DNA of 64,000 nucleotides from Bicyclus anynana (lineage: Eukaryota; Arthropoda; Insecta; Lepidoptera; Nymphalidae): contig NC_069086.1 of the NCBI RefSeq assembly GCF_947172395.1, positions 14,645,572 through 14,709,571 of the forward strand, read 5' to 3'. Under the pieces are notes generated by a model, which did not search any database, was not told where the DNA came from, and saw nothing but the letters and a program-made list of their open reading frames with translations. The translations under genes were made by a program, and so were the position numbers. Shown here piece after piece: positions 11,301 to 22,107 of the stretch (within the stretch, counting starts at the first letter, position 1; the number at the start of each line of letters is the position of its first letter).

Positions 11301-14300
11301 TACTGTGTAAGTAATCATGTTTACATTACGGCACAAAAGGAGACAATGTACAAACCTTTCTAGCCCTGCCGTTTGATTGTAACTGGTCCCTTAGAAGCTT
11401 ATTTTCGAGACGAAGTTTCGCAATCTCCTGTTGCGCTTCTAATAGTTGTTGTTCTAAAGTTGTTACATATTCCTTTTTCTTTTGTCTCGATTGACAGGCA
11501 GACTCTCTGAAAATATATCATTTTTGATTCAAAAAGTATTTTAAAATTACTGCTTAGCATATTTATTGTCTTAGTTAAAATAGTGTAACGAACTAGGATT
11601 CGAGGATTTGGAATTAAACACCTGGTGACTCGTATAAAACTTTATTCCACTAATACACATTCTGACGCGTATTTATACCCGACAGAATGTGCGTATAAAA
11701 CATCCACACACTTGTAGTTGATTCCAAGAAATTCGACGTAAACAAGGCAATAAAACTTTTTATTTCAAATAGTAAACAACCTGAAATGGGCCAGCGATTA
11801 TGAACCCTATTTCTGTAATAATAGGGTTCTCCATAACAATAGTAAATAAATCAATTAGTCACTATTTAAAAGTTTATTTTATAGGGCATTACAGATATAT
11901 AAAGGGCAAAGGAGTAAAATTTCACTTTCAGTTTAAAGAACAAGGCTTCTTACCGATTTTTTATCATCCTCTGTTGTTTTTTAAGAGCTTTTATTTCTGT
12001 ATCCGTTAACCTCGACAAATCTATGCCAGCGGGAAGTATCAGTTCACTATTGTTAGAAGTCATACTTTGATGAATGTTACTAGTATGATGGACTTCAGGT
12101 TCTGTTTTGATTACTATGGTATTTCTTGGAGGTGACGACTAAAATAATACAAAAGAAAAAGAGTTATTACATGCCCTTTTTGCCCTGCATGCATTTTTTT
12201 AAATTATAAAAATACAACTATAATAGTTGTATTTTTCTGTGATATCACCTGTTATAGAAGGTAACTTAAGCTTGAATTGTTTTTACATAGTATTTTTTCC
12301 AGAATGCTAAGTGTCTTTCCAATGTCAAAGTCTAGACAATGGGTTCAATTGAACCAATTGTCACAAATAGAACCCTTGAGTTTCCATTTAAAATGCACTA
12401 ACAGACGCCACGTGTTTTCACTCGCGTAGTTCCCGTTCCAATACGAATATGGGGATAAAATATAGTTTATAGCATCCAGGGATAGTATACCCAGGTATAG
12501 CTTCCCAAAAGTGAAATATTTTTCTAGTAGTTTCTGTGCCTATTCAATGCAAACAAACAATCAAATCTTACCTCTAGATTATGATGACTAACATCATTCA
12601 ACAGTGTTTTGTAATGGGTTGGTTTGGTTTCATAATAAAACATCACATGAGAATTACTTACCTTACCATGATAACCATTACTATTTATATTTTGAACATG
12701 TATAGGTTTTGTGTGAGCCAGCTGAGATATAGTAATCTTTCCATCATTTGTACTGTCAGCAGTTATGACACTGTTAGGTTTAGCAATCACTGGGGCAGTG
12801 GGTCTCAATATCCTTGCAACTCTGTTCTGTTGAGTTACATACAGGATATTACTGTCTTCCGTTTTATGGAAATTTTGGGAATGTTCGTTTACCACTTTAA
12901 ATAGTGAATTGCAGTGGTTAATATTATTTGCTAAAAGAAAAGTATATAATAATTAGTACACACTTTTTCCTGGATTTTTTATAATTAACATCAGAACTAC
13001 AAACTTATTGACATCGTTACTATTTTAATAGAGATACAATTTTAAATTCTTAAAATAACTTAGATTCTCCTAAGACACAGAAACAATTAGTTAAGTTTTA
13101 TTTTAGTATGCTGGCGTGCGCTACTACTCAGAGTCTGTTTGCGTGAAATTGTGTTTTTTTACAAATCCCGCGCGAACCCTGGGAAATTTCAGGGATTAAA
13201 TATGGGGTATGTTCCATTCCAACTTTTAACAATGTTATTAAAATACAAAATACTATTAAAAATTAAAAAAAAAACTTTCTGCTGCGTGACATTTAGAGTT
13301 CCTGACCAACCGGCGCGCGATCAGAGCTCAAGGTTGAGAAACCTCCTCACTAAAAGAAATTCAAAAGTCTAAAGAATATTCGCCTTTTGAATCCCTTGAC
13401 CCAGCAGTTAAGCGAAAGGTCGATGCTTTTCACTTTTGCATTTATATAATTATATTATAGCTGAATTAAAAGTTATTTTATTTTGGTAAACAATAATTAC
13501 TGTACCTTTAGGTTGAGGTAGTTCGCTAGTATCAATATTTTGTTCATACTCCTGTTTAACCACCTGAAAATAAATGCATCAAAAATATTTTATTTATTTA
13601 TAGATATAAAAGTTGTGAGTTAATGATTAAATGTAACAATTGTCAGATCAACTAGATGAAAATAAAGGGAATTTGTTCACCACTTCAAAGGTTAAATTTT
13701 AATATTTTGTATTTTTTTTTTAAATTTTTTTTTAACCAACTGTATAAATTAAGAACTTTCCATATCAACTTTCACCCCCTTCTATTTTTATTTTAGGGTC
13801 AAAAAGTACGCTATGTTTTGGGTAAATAGGACTTTGGACCCATTTACCCAAAATACCCACTTATTTTTATACCAAAATTCGTCTTGATCAGTTCAGCCGT
13901 TTAGCCGTGTAAAGGTGACAGACAGACAGACTTACTTACGCATTTATAATATACATATATTATAAATGCGTAAGTTATTTTTTTTTTTCTTGTATGGCCA
14001 ATCTGCGATCAGTCCTACTGTAAACAAATATGTTGCGAGTGGCGTAGAGCGTAAATTAATAGATATTAGATATTATATTAGATAGAGCGTAAGTTAATAG
14101 ATATTAAAAAAAATGTAGTATACAGTCATGAAGGTGGGTAGAATAAACCTAACAAACCTAATTAAAGTTAGATAGTTAAAACATATTATTCATTGTCTGG
14201 ATACTCTTGTTATTCTACAAATATGTTAACATTACTTCAAACAGGTATTCAATAAGGTATTTGAATACCTGTTTGAAGTTATACATTAATACACAAATAG

Positions 14301-16945
14301 CTTTTAAATTAATGAGTGTTCTTATCAGTATAATTTTACAACACTGAAAATAACATACATATGGTTTACTTGGAAATTTTTCAATGTAAATTTTTATTCA
14401 CTTAACTTCTCAAACATACCTTTATGATGCCATTCTCAATAGCCATCACTGGACTAGTTTTACCTAAAACTCTTAATTTTGTTGGTACACTATCAGGAGC
14501 TGCCACTTTTGTACTTTCTGATGATATTGGATCTACAAGGAAAAATATTAATTTTAGCAGTACATAAGCAACTTTATAATATACTAAACCAAGCAAATGT
14601 TGTTTTGCTATATCACTATTAAAAAATAGGGGTTGATTGTAGAATGGTGAAAACTACATGTATGAATATGAATTTTTCAATGCTTAATTGTAGGAAAATA
14701 TTTAAAAAAAAATTAAACCGACTTCAAAATCATAAAAATAAACTAAAAAGCGAAAAACAACATCAAAAGTGCTACCTTCTGACAACTTTGAAGGCGGTAA
14801 CTTTGATTTTTTTAAAGATTTTATGTTTCCGTTTCTTAGTGAATGAAAGCACCACAGTACAGGCAATTTCGGTATTTTCCTTTTAACACAAAAACTGGTC
14901 CAGCCATTTTGGAGAAGTTTGGTAACAAACACAGCGACATGAGAATTTTATATAATCGTATTAGATTATATAGTAAACAAATACAGAATTAGATATAGTA
15001 GACAACATAAAAGATTTATAAAATCTTTAGAAAGCATTAATTTTTCTAGATAGTGATGTGTATTGTTTAAGTATATTTATTTATTATTTTTATTATTTTG
15101 TTTCCAATGTTTAGCGTCATCTTAGTCACACTAATAAAATGGTGATCATAATATATATGTTATAGTAAGTAAATTTTCCATGTACCTGTTTTTTGCAGAA
15201 ATAATTCTACATCCTCAGGACTCAACGGATGTGCAGGTTCATCTTTGAAATTCAACCATTCAAATGGTGATAGAGATGATTGTCTATTTGAAGATGTGCA
15301 GGAACCACTATGAAATAAATAATTTAAGTAATTAGTAAATACTACCCTTGCTTTAGACTTACTAATACTACTTACATACTCACAAAACAAACCAAGTTAA
15401 ATTAGTTTTATTAGAAAAAATAATAATGATTGTTTAACAAAGTTAATAAATAGTAGGATCTGTCATTTTTAATCTTAAATTATGGCCAACTTGAAGTTAA
15501 TATACTAATCTTATTAACTTAACAACTAAGTCTTGTGCTTTATAAACATTGTAACTCAAGCACTCTACTTTTAAAATAATAATAAATTAATTAATTAAAA
15601 TTAAAACAGATCTAATATACAGATTATAAAAGAATTAGATAAATTGAATAGAATAAAAACTTTCAATTTAAATTTAATAATAAAAAATATAATTATTATT
15701 AAAAACCCATTTTTTTATAAAACCATTGTTTTATAAAACTGTCATACTGTTGCTTAATTAATAGTTATACAACTTAACAGCCACAACGTCCCCCAAATTG
15801 CATGGTACATTATTTTGTTCTGACGCTCAGAAATTTTCATTTCCTGGTTACTCAGTTAGCTACTAGAATCAAGAATTTTTGTAAATAAAAAAGTTGATTG
15901 ACTCATCAAGATGAAGCTACTCATGAAAAATTAACTTGATAGTAATTAATATTAATCAAAATAAAACAAAATAAAAAAATCTTTTGTTAAAAAATGTTAA
16001 AAAATTTTGTTAAAATATATTGCAAACTATAACTTTTATTTGTGTTGTTAGTGTAGATAATAGAATCAATTTTGATAATTTATTTAAATATTAATTTTTG
16101 AATTTTGATTTTCATACTTTTTGGAATCATCCTCACTGCCTGAATCAGAGCTGCTGCTTTCATTTGGAGAAGACTTAAATGTTAAGACTGGTGATATAGC
16201 TGGCACTAATATTGGAGCTGCGTCAGCCAATATCTCACTTGGAGATGCATCTGCTGCATCCAACAATGATGGTAGAGACAGTTGTTCCAGGAAGTCCTCA
16301 TCTAGAAGAAATTTCATGTTAAAAATATCCTGTTACTGTATTGAGTAATTTAATTTTTTTAGCATAATCTTTGATAAAATGCTAATAAGAATTCCTTTAT
16401 ATTAATCTAAATCAAAAATTTCGTTTTTATTTTAAGTAGCTTAATTTAGGTAGTATACAGCACAGGACGGTGGTTTTTGGTTGGACAGCAGTGGACAACT
16501 ATCAGCTGATAATTATGAAATAAGATGGTGACAAAAAACCAGCTAATTTGCTTTTACTAACATTGTGTGCAACGGGAATGAAAGTTCCAAGAAAGAAAGC
16601 ACACGTAAGTCGTAGTTTATAAAAATAACTTCTACGTAGAAGACGAGATTAACAAAAGTGCATCTTGATAATGATAAATTATAACCTTGTAAAAATGTAG
16701 CAATAAAAAAAAAATGTTTACAATTTACAACCGAAAGTAAATTCAAGGACTACAGCTGCAGTCTTGCTGCAAAAATTAGTCAAGCGGAAGGTCATTCCAT
16801 TTAATTATTGTTTCAAGCCAAGTTGCACGCACATTGCATTTTGTTTTCGTAATACGCCGGATGATATTGGTACCTAATACGCGAAAGAAATATTGTGCTT
16901 ACCGTACAAGCAGTGTTTATTTTCGAGTAGGATATCTGTATCCAT
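8368..16945 (-). CDS. Atf6: ATF6, ER-membrane bZIP transcription factor of the unfolded protein response
   Basis: Under ER stress ATF6 moves to the Golgi, is cut by S1P then S2P, and its bZIP fragment activates chaperone genes. Thirteen minus-strand exons: 16945-16903, 16301-16118, 15307-15186, 14532-14420, 13563-13506, 12930-12572, 12138-11954, 11506-11356, 11105-11008, 10591-10500, 10272-10075, 9545-9150, 8762-8368; every phase agrees; 797 residues (human 670). Residues 1-342 form an acidic, Ser-rich activation region. Basic region ALKKQQRMIKNR / ESACQSRQKKKEYV at about 343-370, then a leucine zipper. Membrane segment at about 419-438 (IAVLFAMVFMVSLNWNVIG). Lumenal RHLL near 456 fits the S1P RxxL site. 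Exon 11 has four N-glycosylation sequons. DDTFYVVGVGKGEHLLLP and LMQIDCSVINTT match the conserved lumenal domain. An upstream exon at 16945 is preferred over the in-frame ATG at 16317, because TTCTTCTAG there is a strong acceptor. Confidence 0.92.
10500..10591 (-). other. Atf6: Atf6 exon 10 with apparent GC splice donor
   Basis: Codes the stretch just after the membrane, including the S1P-like RHLL. To join exon 11 (AT/TAC...) in frame it must end in phase 1. The only fitting junction I find is TCTCAG/GCATGT, a GC donor. GT-based alternatives nearby give the wrong phase or run into TAA. Confidence 0.6.
10620..10760. repeat. Dispersed repeat, copy 1 (second copy at 34565)
   Basis: Shares with about 34565-34690 the words TTCGAAGTGATAACTT, GCTTCGTAACGTAACG, GTTACGG, TCTGGCTTCCCTTTCTCTCA and CAGCAGCAGG. 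It lies in an Atf6 intron. No coding potential; class unknown. Confidence 0.6.
12208..12236. repeat. Perfect short palindrome in Atf6 intron
   Basis: AAAAATACAACTA and its reverse complement TAGTTGTATTTTT face each other across a few bases. No known function. Confidence 0.6.
13790..13975. repeat. LINE-like 3' tail and hairpin in Atf6 intron
   Basis: The run CAGTTCAGCCGTTTAGCCGT followed by GTGACAGACAGACAGACTT is a common 3' tail of lepidopteran retroelements. It ends in a 19 bp inverted repeat (13935-13953 / 13956-13974, arms CTTACGCATTTATAATATA). Confidence 0.5.
14234..14279. repeat. Perfect 19 bp inverted repeat in Atf6 intron
   Basis: Arms ACTTCAAACAGGTATTCAA (14234-14252) and its exact reverse complement (14261-14279) around an 8 bp loop. 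Likely a remnant of a foldback element. Confidence 0.6.
14715..14940. repeat. Dispersed repeat with AAACCGACTTCAAAA start, in Atf6 intron
   Basis: Contains ACTAAAAAGCGAAAAACAAC and an ACTTTGAAGGCGGTAA block, sequences I know as a frequent lepidopteran repeat. A related, more decayed copy lies at about 19068-19280 in HERC2 intron 3 (CTAAAAAGCGAAAAATAAC, ACTTTAAAGG). Confidence 0.5.
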
Positions 16946-17534
16946 CGAAGCAGATACTTTCGAGGAAAATTTCAAGTAAAATAGTTAATTTTTAACACAA
17001 CACATTACGCACAACAACATGCAAGTTTATTTTTTATTTACAATTTAATTTTTTTTATTCTGTTTCTGTTATCTGTGGTGTAATAGCCTTCTGTCAGTGA
17101 GAGTGAATTATTAATGGTGTAAAACGTTCAAAAATTGTACTTCCCCAACACTTGACTATTACTTACATAGCAATATATACTTAAAAATATACTTTATTTT
17201 TTCAAAATCTTAAATTAAAATAGTGATGTTGTGAGTTAATAAGATTTTGTGACTTTGATAATTAGTTAAGGGAATATTCTTGTTGCGTTTAAAGAAACGT
17301 TGATGTTTTTTTGACATTTGACAAATGCAATGGTGACAGTTGACAGATTTGGATTGGACGGAGTTCGATTGATTTGATTCTTTAGTTGGATGAAATTTAA
17401 TTTTCTTAAAAATATTTCCTAATTCAACTGAAATAATGTGATTTATCTGTAAAATAATATGCACTGTGCTATTTTAATAATTTAAATATGGATACGTTAA
17501 AATAAGTTCGCGTGGCGAACCAATTATTGTGAAT
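16946..17534. promoter_or_regulatory. Head-to-head intergenic region, Atf6 / HERC2
   Basis: 589 bp separate the divergent start codons. It is AT-rich with no repeat and no gene. Both promoters and 5' UTRs must lie here unless there are distant non-coding first exons. I looked for an ER stress element (CCAAT-N9-CCACG) and did not see one. Confidence 0.5.
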
Positions 17535-20500
17535 ATGTCTGTCCCCGACGAACAAGACGAATTCATATTTCGTCCCCAGCAACATTTAGACCCTAAATGG
17601 TTAAATCCTGACTTACAAGAAGCCCTTCACGACCCGGAAGCTGTTTGTTCTTTATTTAATAGTTTACTGCAGGATCGAGAAATATATTTCGACGCCGGAA
17701 ACGGGTTGGTAAATGGTGCTGGAATTACTGCTAAACTTGGTGACAGCGGGAAATATTATTGCGGTCTACGGGTATGTATTCCTTAAATGGGATAATTTTA
17801 TCTTTAAAAGTTTATCTCTTATATCATATTTTCATTTTTTCCGTTATAAAAACTGCACTTCTTTAATCTTTTTAGATTTTAAACTGTACTTGTTGTGATG
17901 GTCTTTGCGGTCCTCATTCGGGGTGTGCATGCCCACCCTGCACTGCACTTTCAGCTGAAGAGGAGCTCCGTACCTCAATTCAGTCTAAAATTGTTGCACC
18001 ACCACCCTCTGTACAAGTCATAGATGATATCAAGTGGAAGCTAGATCCAGGTGATTTAAATAATAGTACATGTTGTAAATATTATTACTGTTCTTGTGGA
18101 CTGGGGTTTACATCTTCATAGTACCTACTCTTAAAATATAAACTTAACCTGAAAGTACTACTTTTATAAATATTGCATAAAATAAATTCAAAATAAATAA
18201 AACTAGTCTTTATTCACTGACTGATATTTAGATGTTATTGACATTTAAGAGATTATATTATATTCCATACAATAGAATGACAAATAAAATATATAAATTA
18301 AAACTAAGAATTACACAGTATATTAAATTTAAATTTATATGTATAATATATAAATTGACTGATATTTATAAATATTGTAAAGTATTGCTAAATAACAACA
18401 AACACAATGGTCCAACTCTATTTTATTTTTTATACGGATTGGTTAATATAAACCAAATTATTTAAAAAAATATATATAATTATTCATGTAAAAACAGTTA
18501 TGGAAAGAGTCCAGTTTGATAAATATTTTGTGTGGTTTAATACATTTATTCCATCTTTTTCTAAATGACTTATAAGCACTCCTAATACATCATAATTTTG
18601 GCCTGAGACAGCTCAGAGAATTTCTTTAAGGAAAAGTAATCCCATAGGCATACCTAATCCCAATCTAATCAATCTAAGAATTGAATCCAGAAACTCATGA
18701 TATCTATGCTCATGCTCATGTACTAAAAGCTATCTACTAAACCAACAAGATAATTAAATACACATAAATTAGTAAAAATTATATTGCAATTTAATGTAAT
18801 TAAGTGTATAAGATTATTACCCTGCTGAATTTACCAATTTATATTGAAAAATTTAATGTAATTTGAATATTTTGTATGTGCTATGTAGGTCCAGAATGTC
18901 TAAGAAATCTAATGGAAGCTCTTGTGTGGGAGCAGAGAGTGAGGGCAATAAACACAGCTGCCAGCTGTCCATTTGTATCACAAATACGTAGGTTGATGGT
19001 GCTGTGTCATAGACACCTTGTAGCAGTAATAAGGTAAATAATATCTATAAATTAAAAAAAATATACTACAACTAACTTCAAGACAAACATACCCAAGAAA
19101 CTAAAAAGCGAAAAATAACATTACAATATTTTCTACCAACTGATCACTTTAAAGGCCAGTAATCTGTTTCTTCAAGGAATATTTATCAACACCACATAAG
19201 TCTGTCACTTACTTTAAGTGATCAGTAGGTAGATTTCGCTTTTTCATTTTAAATAGATAGGATCTATAAAAAGAACCTTTAAAAATCAGACTACTCTATA
19301 AAAAGTTGTGTGGTTTTACTTTACAAATAATGTATATACAAGCAATCATAGAATTGGATTTTTGTTTTTTGATGAGGATTGAGATTTTTGTTGGTTGATA
19401 ATGCACAATTTACTAAGGATTGCCATTGTAAAGTTGACACTGTTGTTGTACATTTTTTCAAGGGAACAAAGCAACCATAAAGAGGCTAAAAAGACCAAAG
19501 TTGAAAAGAAACCAGTCCATGGTGTTAGTAATAGGAATTTAAGCAATGTAGTCACCACTCTGAACAAACCTATGGAGTTAGGAGCAGATACACAAGAGGA
19601 TGGTGAAGAATCAACTGATGAATCTGAAAGGTAATATTAATCATCATTTACCATAATGTCTTATTTGTAATGACAGATTGGCTCTTTCTCTTCTGAAGTT
19701 GCAATATGCCTTAAATGTGGGAGTTTCATTCTTGTGTTTCTTTTTCAAACACCTTACCTAATACTTGATGTTGCATTGTTTTTCATTTCAACAGTATTGC
19801 CAAAGTATCCAAAGAATTTTATATTATGTGTCCACATCATGTGTCATAAAATTTTAGTTACAAGAGTATCATAAATAGAGATGATGACAGTTTTTAAAAT
19901 TGTATATAAATATTAGGACTATTAAAGCAATTTTCTAAAAGTAACAGGATATCTACGATCATGACTTTTGGAGCTTCGGATTAAAAGGGTCAGATTTGCG
20001 GCACTGCCACAGATCCCTGAAAACGCCCTATACAAAATGGCATGAATTAATGACGTCATTGATTTGCTGATCGTTAGATTTGTACAGGCGTTCAAACATT
20101 TGAGCGCTTTATTGAAAAATGACACGTTTAATGTAAGGAAGCTCAAAATCTATGAATTTTCGTCGAATCACGATAAAAGGATTTTAGTAGATTACGAAAT
20201 TTTATAACCTTATTTATTTTGCAAACATCCAGTCAATCTTTGTTTTTATTTGCAGGATGAAATAGAGAAATTTATGATATATATGTCCATGGATCTGATT
20301 GCATACAAATATGAGAATTTATTAAATGGAACATGTAATTTACTTTTTGTACATTTTCAGTGCCTTTGCTCTAGCCCGTGTAGGCGCCAGAGCAGCATTA
20401 CGCCTCGCATTATCACTAGTACGCCGCGCGTGGCGTTGTGGAGAAGAAGCAGACGTTTGCTCTGCATTACTGCGTGATGCCTTAGACGCTGTCAGAGGCC

Positions 20501-22107
20501 TGCCCGAAGCTGCATTGTACGCAGGCAGCGGCCAAATGAATTCCATCGCACAACAGGCGCCGCGGTCGCAGAAGATCTGGGCGGAAGTTGTTGATAGTGC
20601 TGCGAAATTTTTGCATCAAGTTGTTGCTGGGTAAATATATCACTTGTAAAGTTTCACATGGTGTAGCTTCTTTGTATGAGCTTCAAAGGCTCTATGGTTT
20701 AGTGGTTGAACTGGAATTTTGTTTGTTTGTTTCCCACACAGCTGTTTCACTTATTCCTAGCTCAAGCTTATTGCTTAGTTGGAGAGAGAATAGGGTTATT
20801 GTTTAAATTAAAAATAATAGATAAAATTAAATATAAAAAATATCCTGTTATATGCTGGTGACTAATTCAATTCATCAATGTTAAATATGAAAGACAACAT
20901 GCTGATGCAACGTTGCAAAACCAGAGTTTTGCAACGTTTATTTCGCCATAGAAACACGAAAAAAAAACAGAGAAGAGAATTACGCCGCATATCTAAAATA
21001 GCATAATTTTTCTTTTTTATTGTTATTATCAGAACAGTCGTTTTTCCTGGTAACCAGAACTGGTGTCATAAAAGGTCCTCACTTTACAGAGAAGTAGGAT
21101 GCAACGTTCCCCAGGGTGATTGGCGGACATCGCTTTGCGTTTGGGTCGAGCTGTGTGCACGTCGCGCTGAACTACCCGCACTTTTAAAGGCTGCAGATGT
21201 ACTAGTCACATTACCGCCCAAGCAGAAACGGCAGCCGGATAACAGGTAAAGAATCTCCTAAATGAACTAAGAAAAGAAGGCAAATTAAAAATATCTTTAG
21301 GTGTCTTATGAGTATACAACTCATGAGAATACAACAAATTGGCGTTATTGTTGACACATGATGGCACAGTATACATTCTGCCTTATAATACCATGTCACT
21401 AGTAAGTATTTTTATGGTCTCTGTAAAAATATCACAAGTAAACATTTATTTACAGGATAGTGTTAGAAGAATGCACAGCACCATTGGGCCCGTTTCTACG
21501 ACGCATGGCTAAAGTTGCAGCTCCAAATCCAATTGTCAGCTCTGAACCAAACACTGAATGTAATTCTACCGAGGCATATTTGAAGTAAGTAAAAATCCTA
21601 ATTTATAAAATTACAATTGTACTATTGTTTGTACAATTGTACTAAAATTTAATACTCTTCTTTTCCATAGACATCTAAATAAATTTTGGTGTATTGACAT
21701 AACTGACTTCTCGCCCACTTAGTACAACCGAGGGGAGTGAGACATGTGTGTCTAGCATGCATCAACGACATATTTCGTGTAGAGAAAAAGGGATATTGTC
21801 AACCAATAGTCATGCATAGTCGAAAATATTGCTTTCTTTCGTCTCAACAACGCAACCAATGTTTCATAAGGATTATTGTTATTGTAGGCGATGATTTTCC
21901 AATTTTGAAAACAAGGGGTATTTCCTTTATGTATAGTCCAAATTGTAGAGGAAAATGTTGTGAATTTTGTATTTTGTCTTTTTCAGGGATCTAGTCATAC
22001 CGAGTGGCGATGATCTGATGAGTGTGAGGAAAGCTGGCATCGCATTGCTCTGTCATTTGGATCGATTGGGCGCCCCTTTATTACCACCATTAAAAGGGTT
22101 TGTCACT
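17535..22107 (+). CDS. HERC2: HERC2 exons 1-8: N-terminal region
   Basis: Exons: 17535-17771, 17876-18050, 18889-19033, 19463-19630, 20361-20630, 21033-21245, 21456-21584, 21987-22107. Exon 1 begins MSVPDEQDEFIFRPQQHLDP; LDPKWLNPDLQEA resembles the LDSKWLKTD stretch of vertebrate HERC2. Exon 2 carries eight closely spaced cysteines (NCTCCDGLCGPHSGCACPPC plus a preceding YYC). Exon 4 is Lys/Glu-rich linker. Exon 5 (ALARVGARAALRLALSLVRR, then RAWRCGEEADVCSALL) is the most conserved part and strongly supports HERC2. Exons 6-8 are helical linker (LMSVRKAGIALLCHLDRLG). Confidence 0.92.

Noticed and set aside
16084..16317. ATG at 16317 as the Atf6 start
   Set aside because: The bases there form a strong splice acceptor, and an upstream exon at 16903-16945 gives a better start in matching phase.
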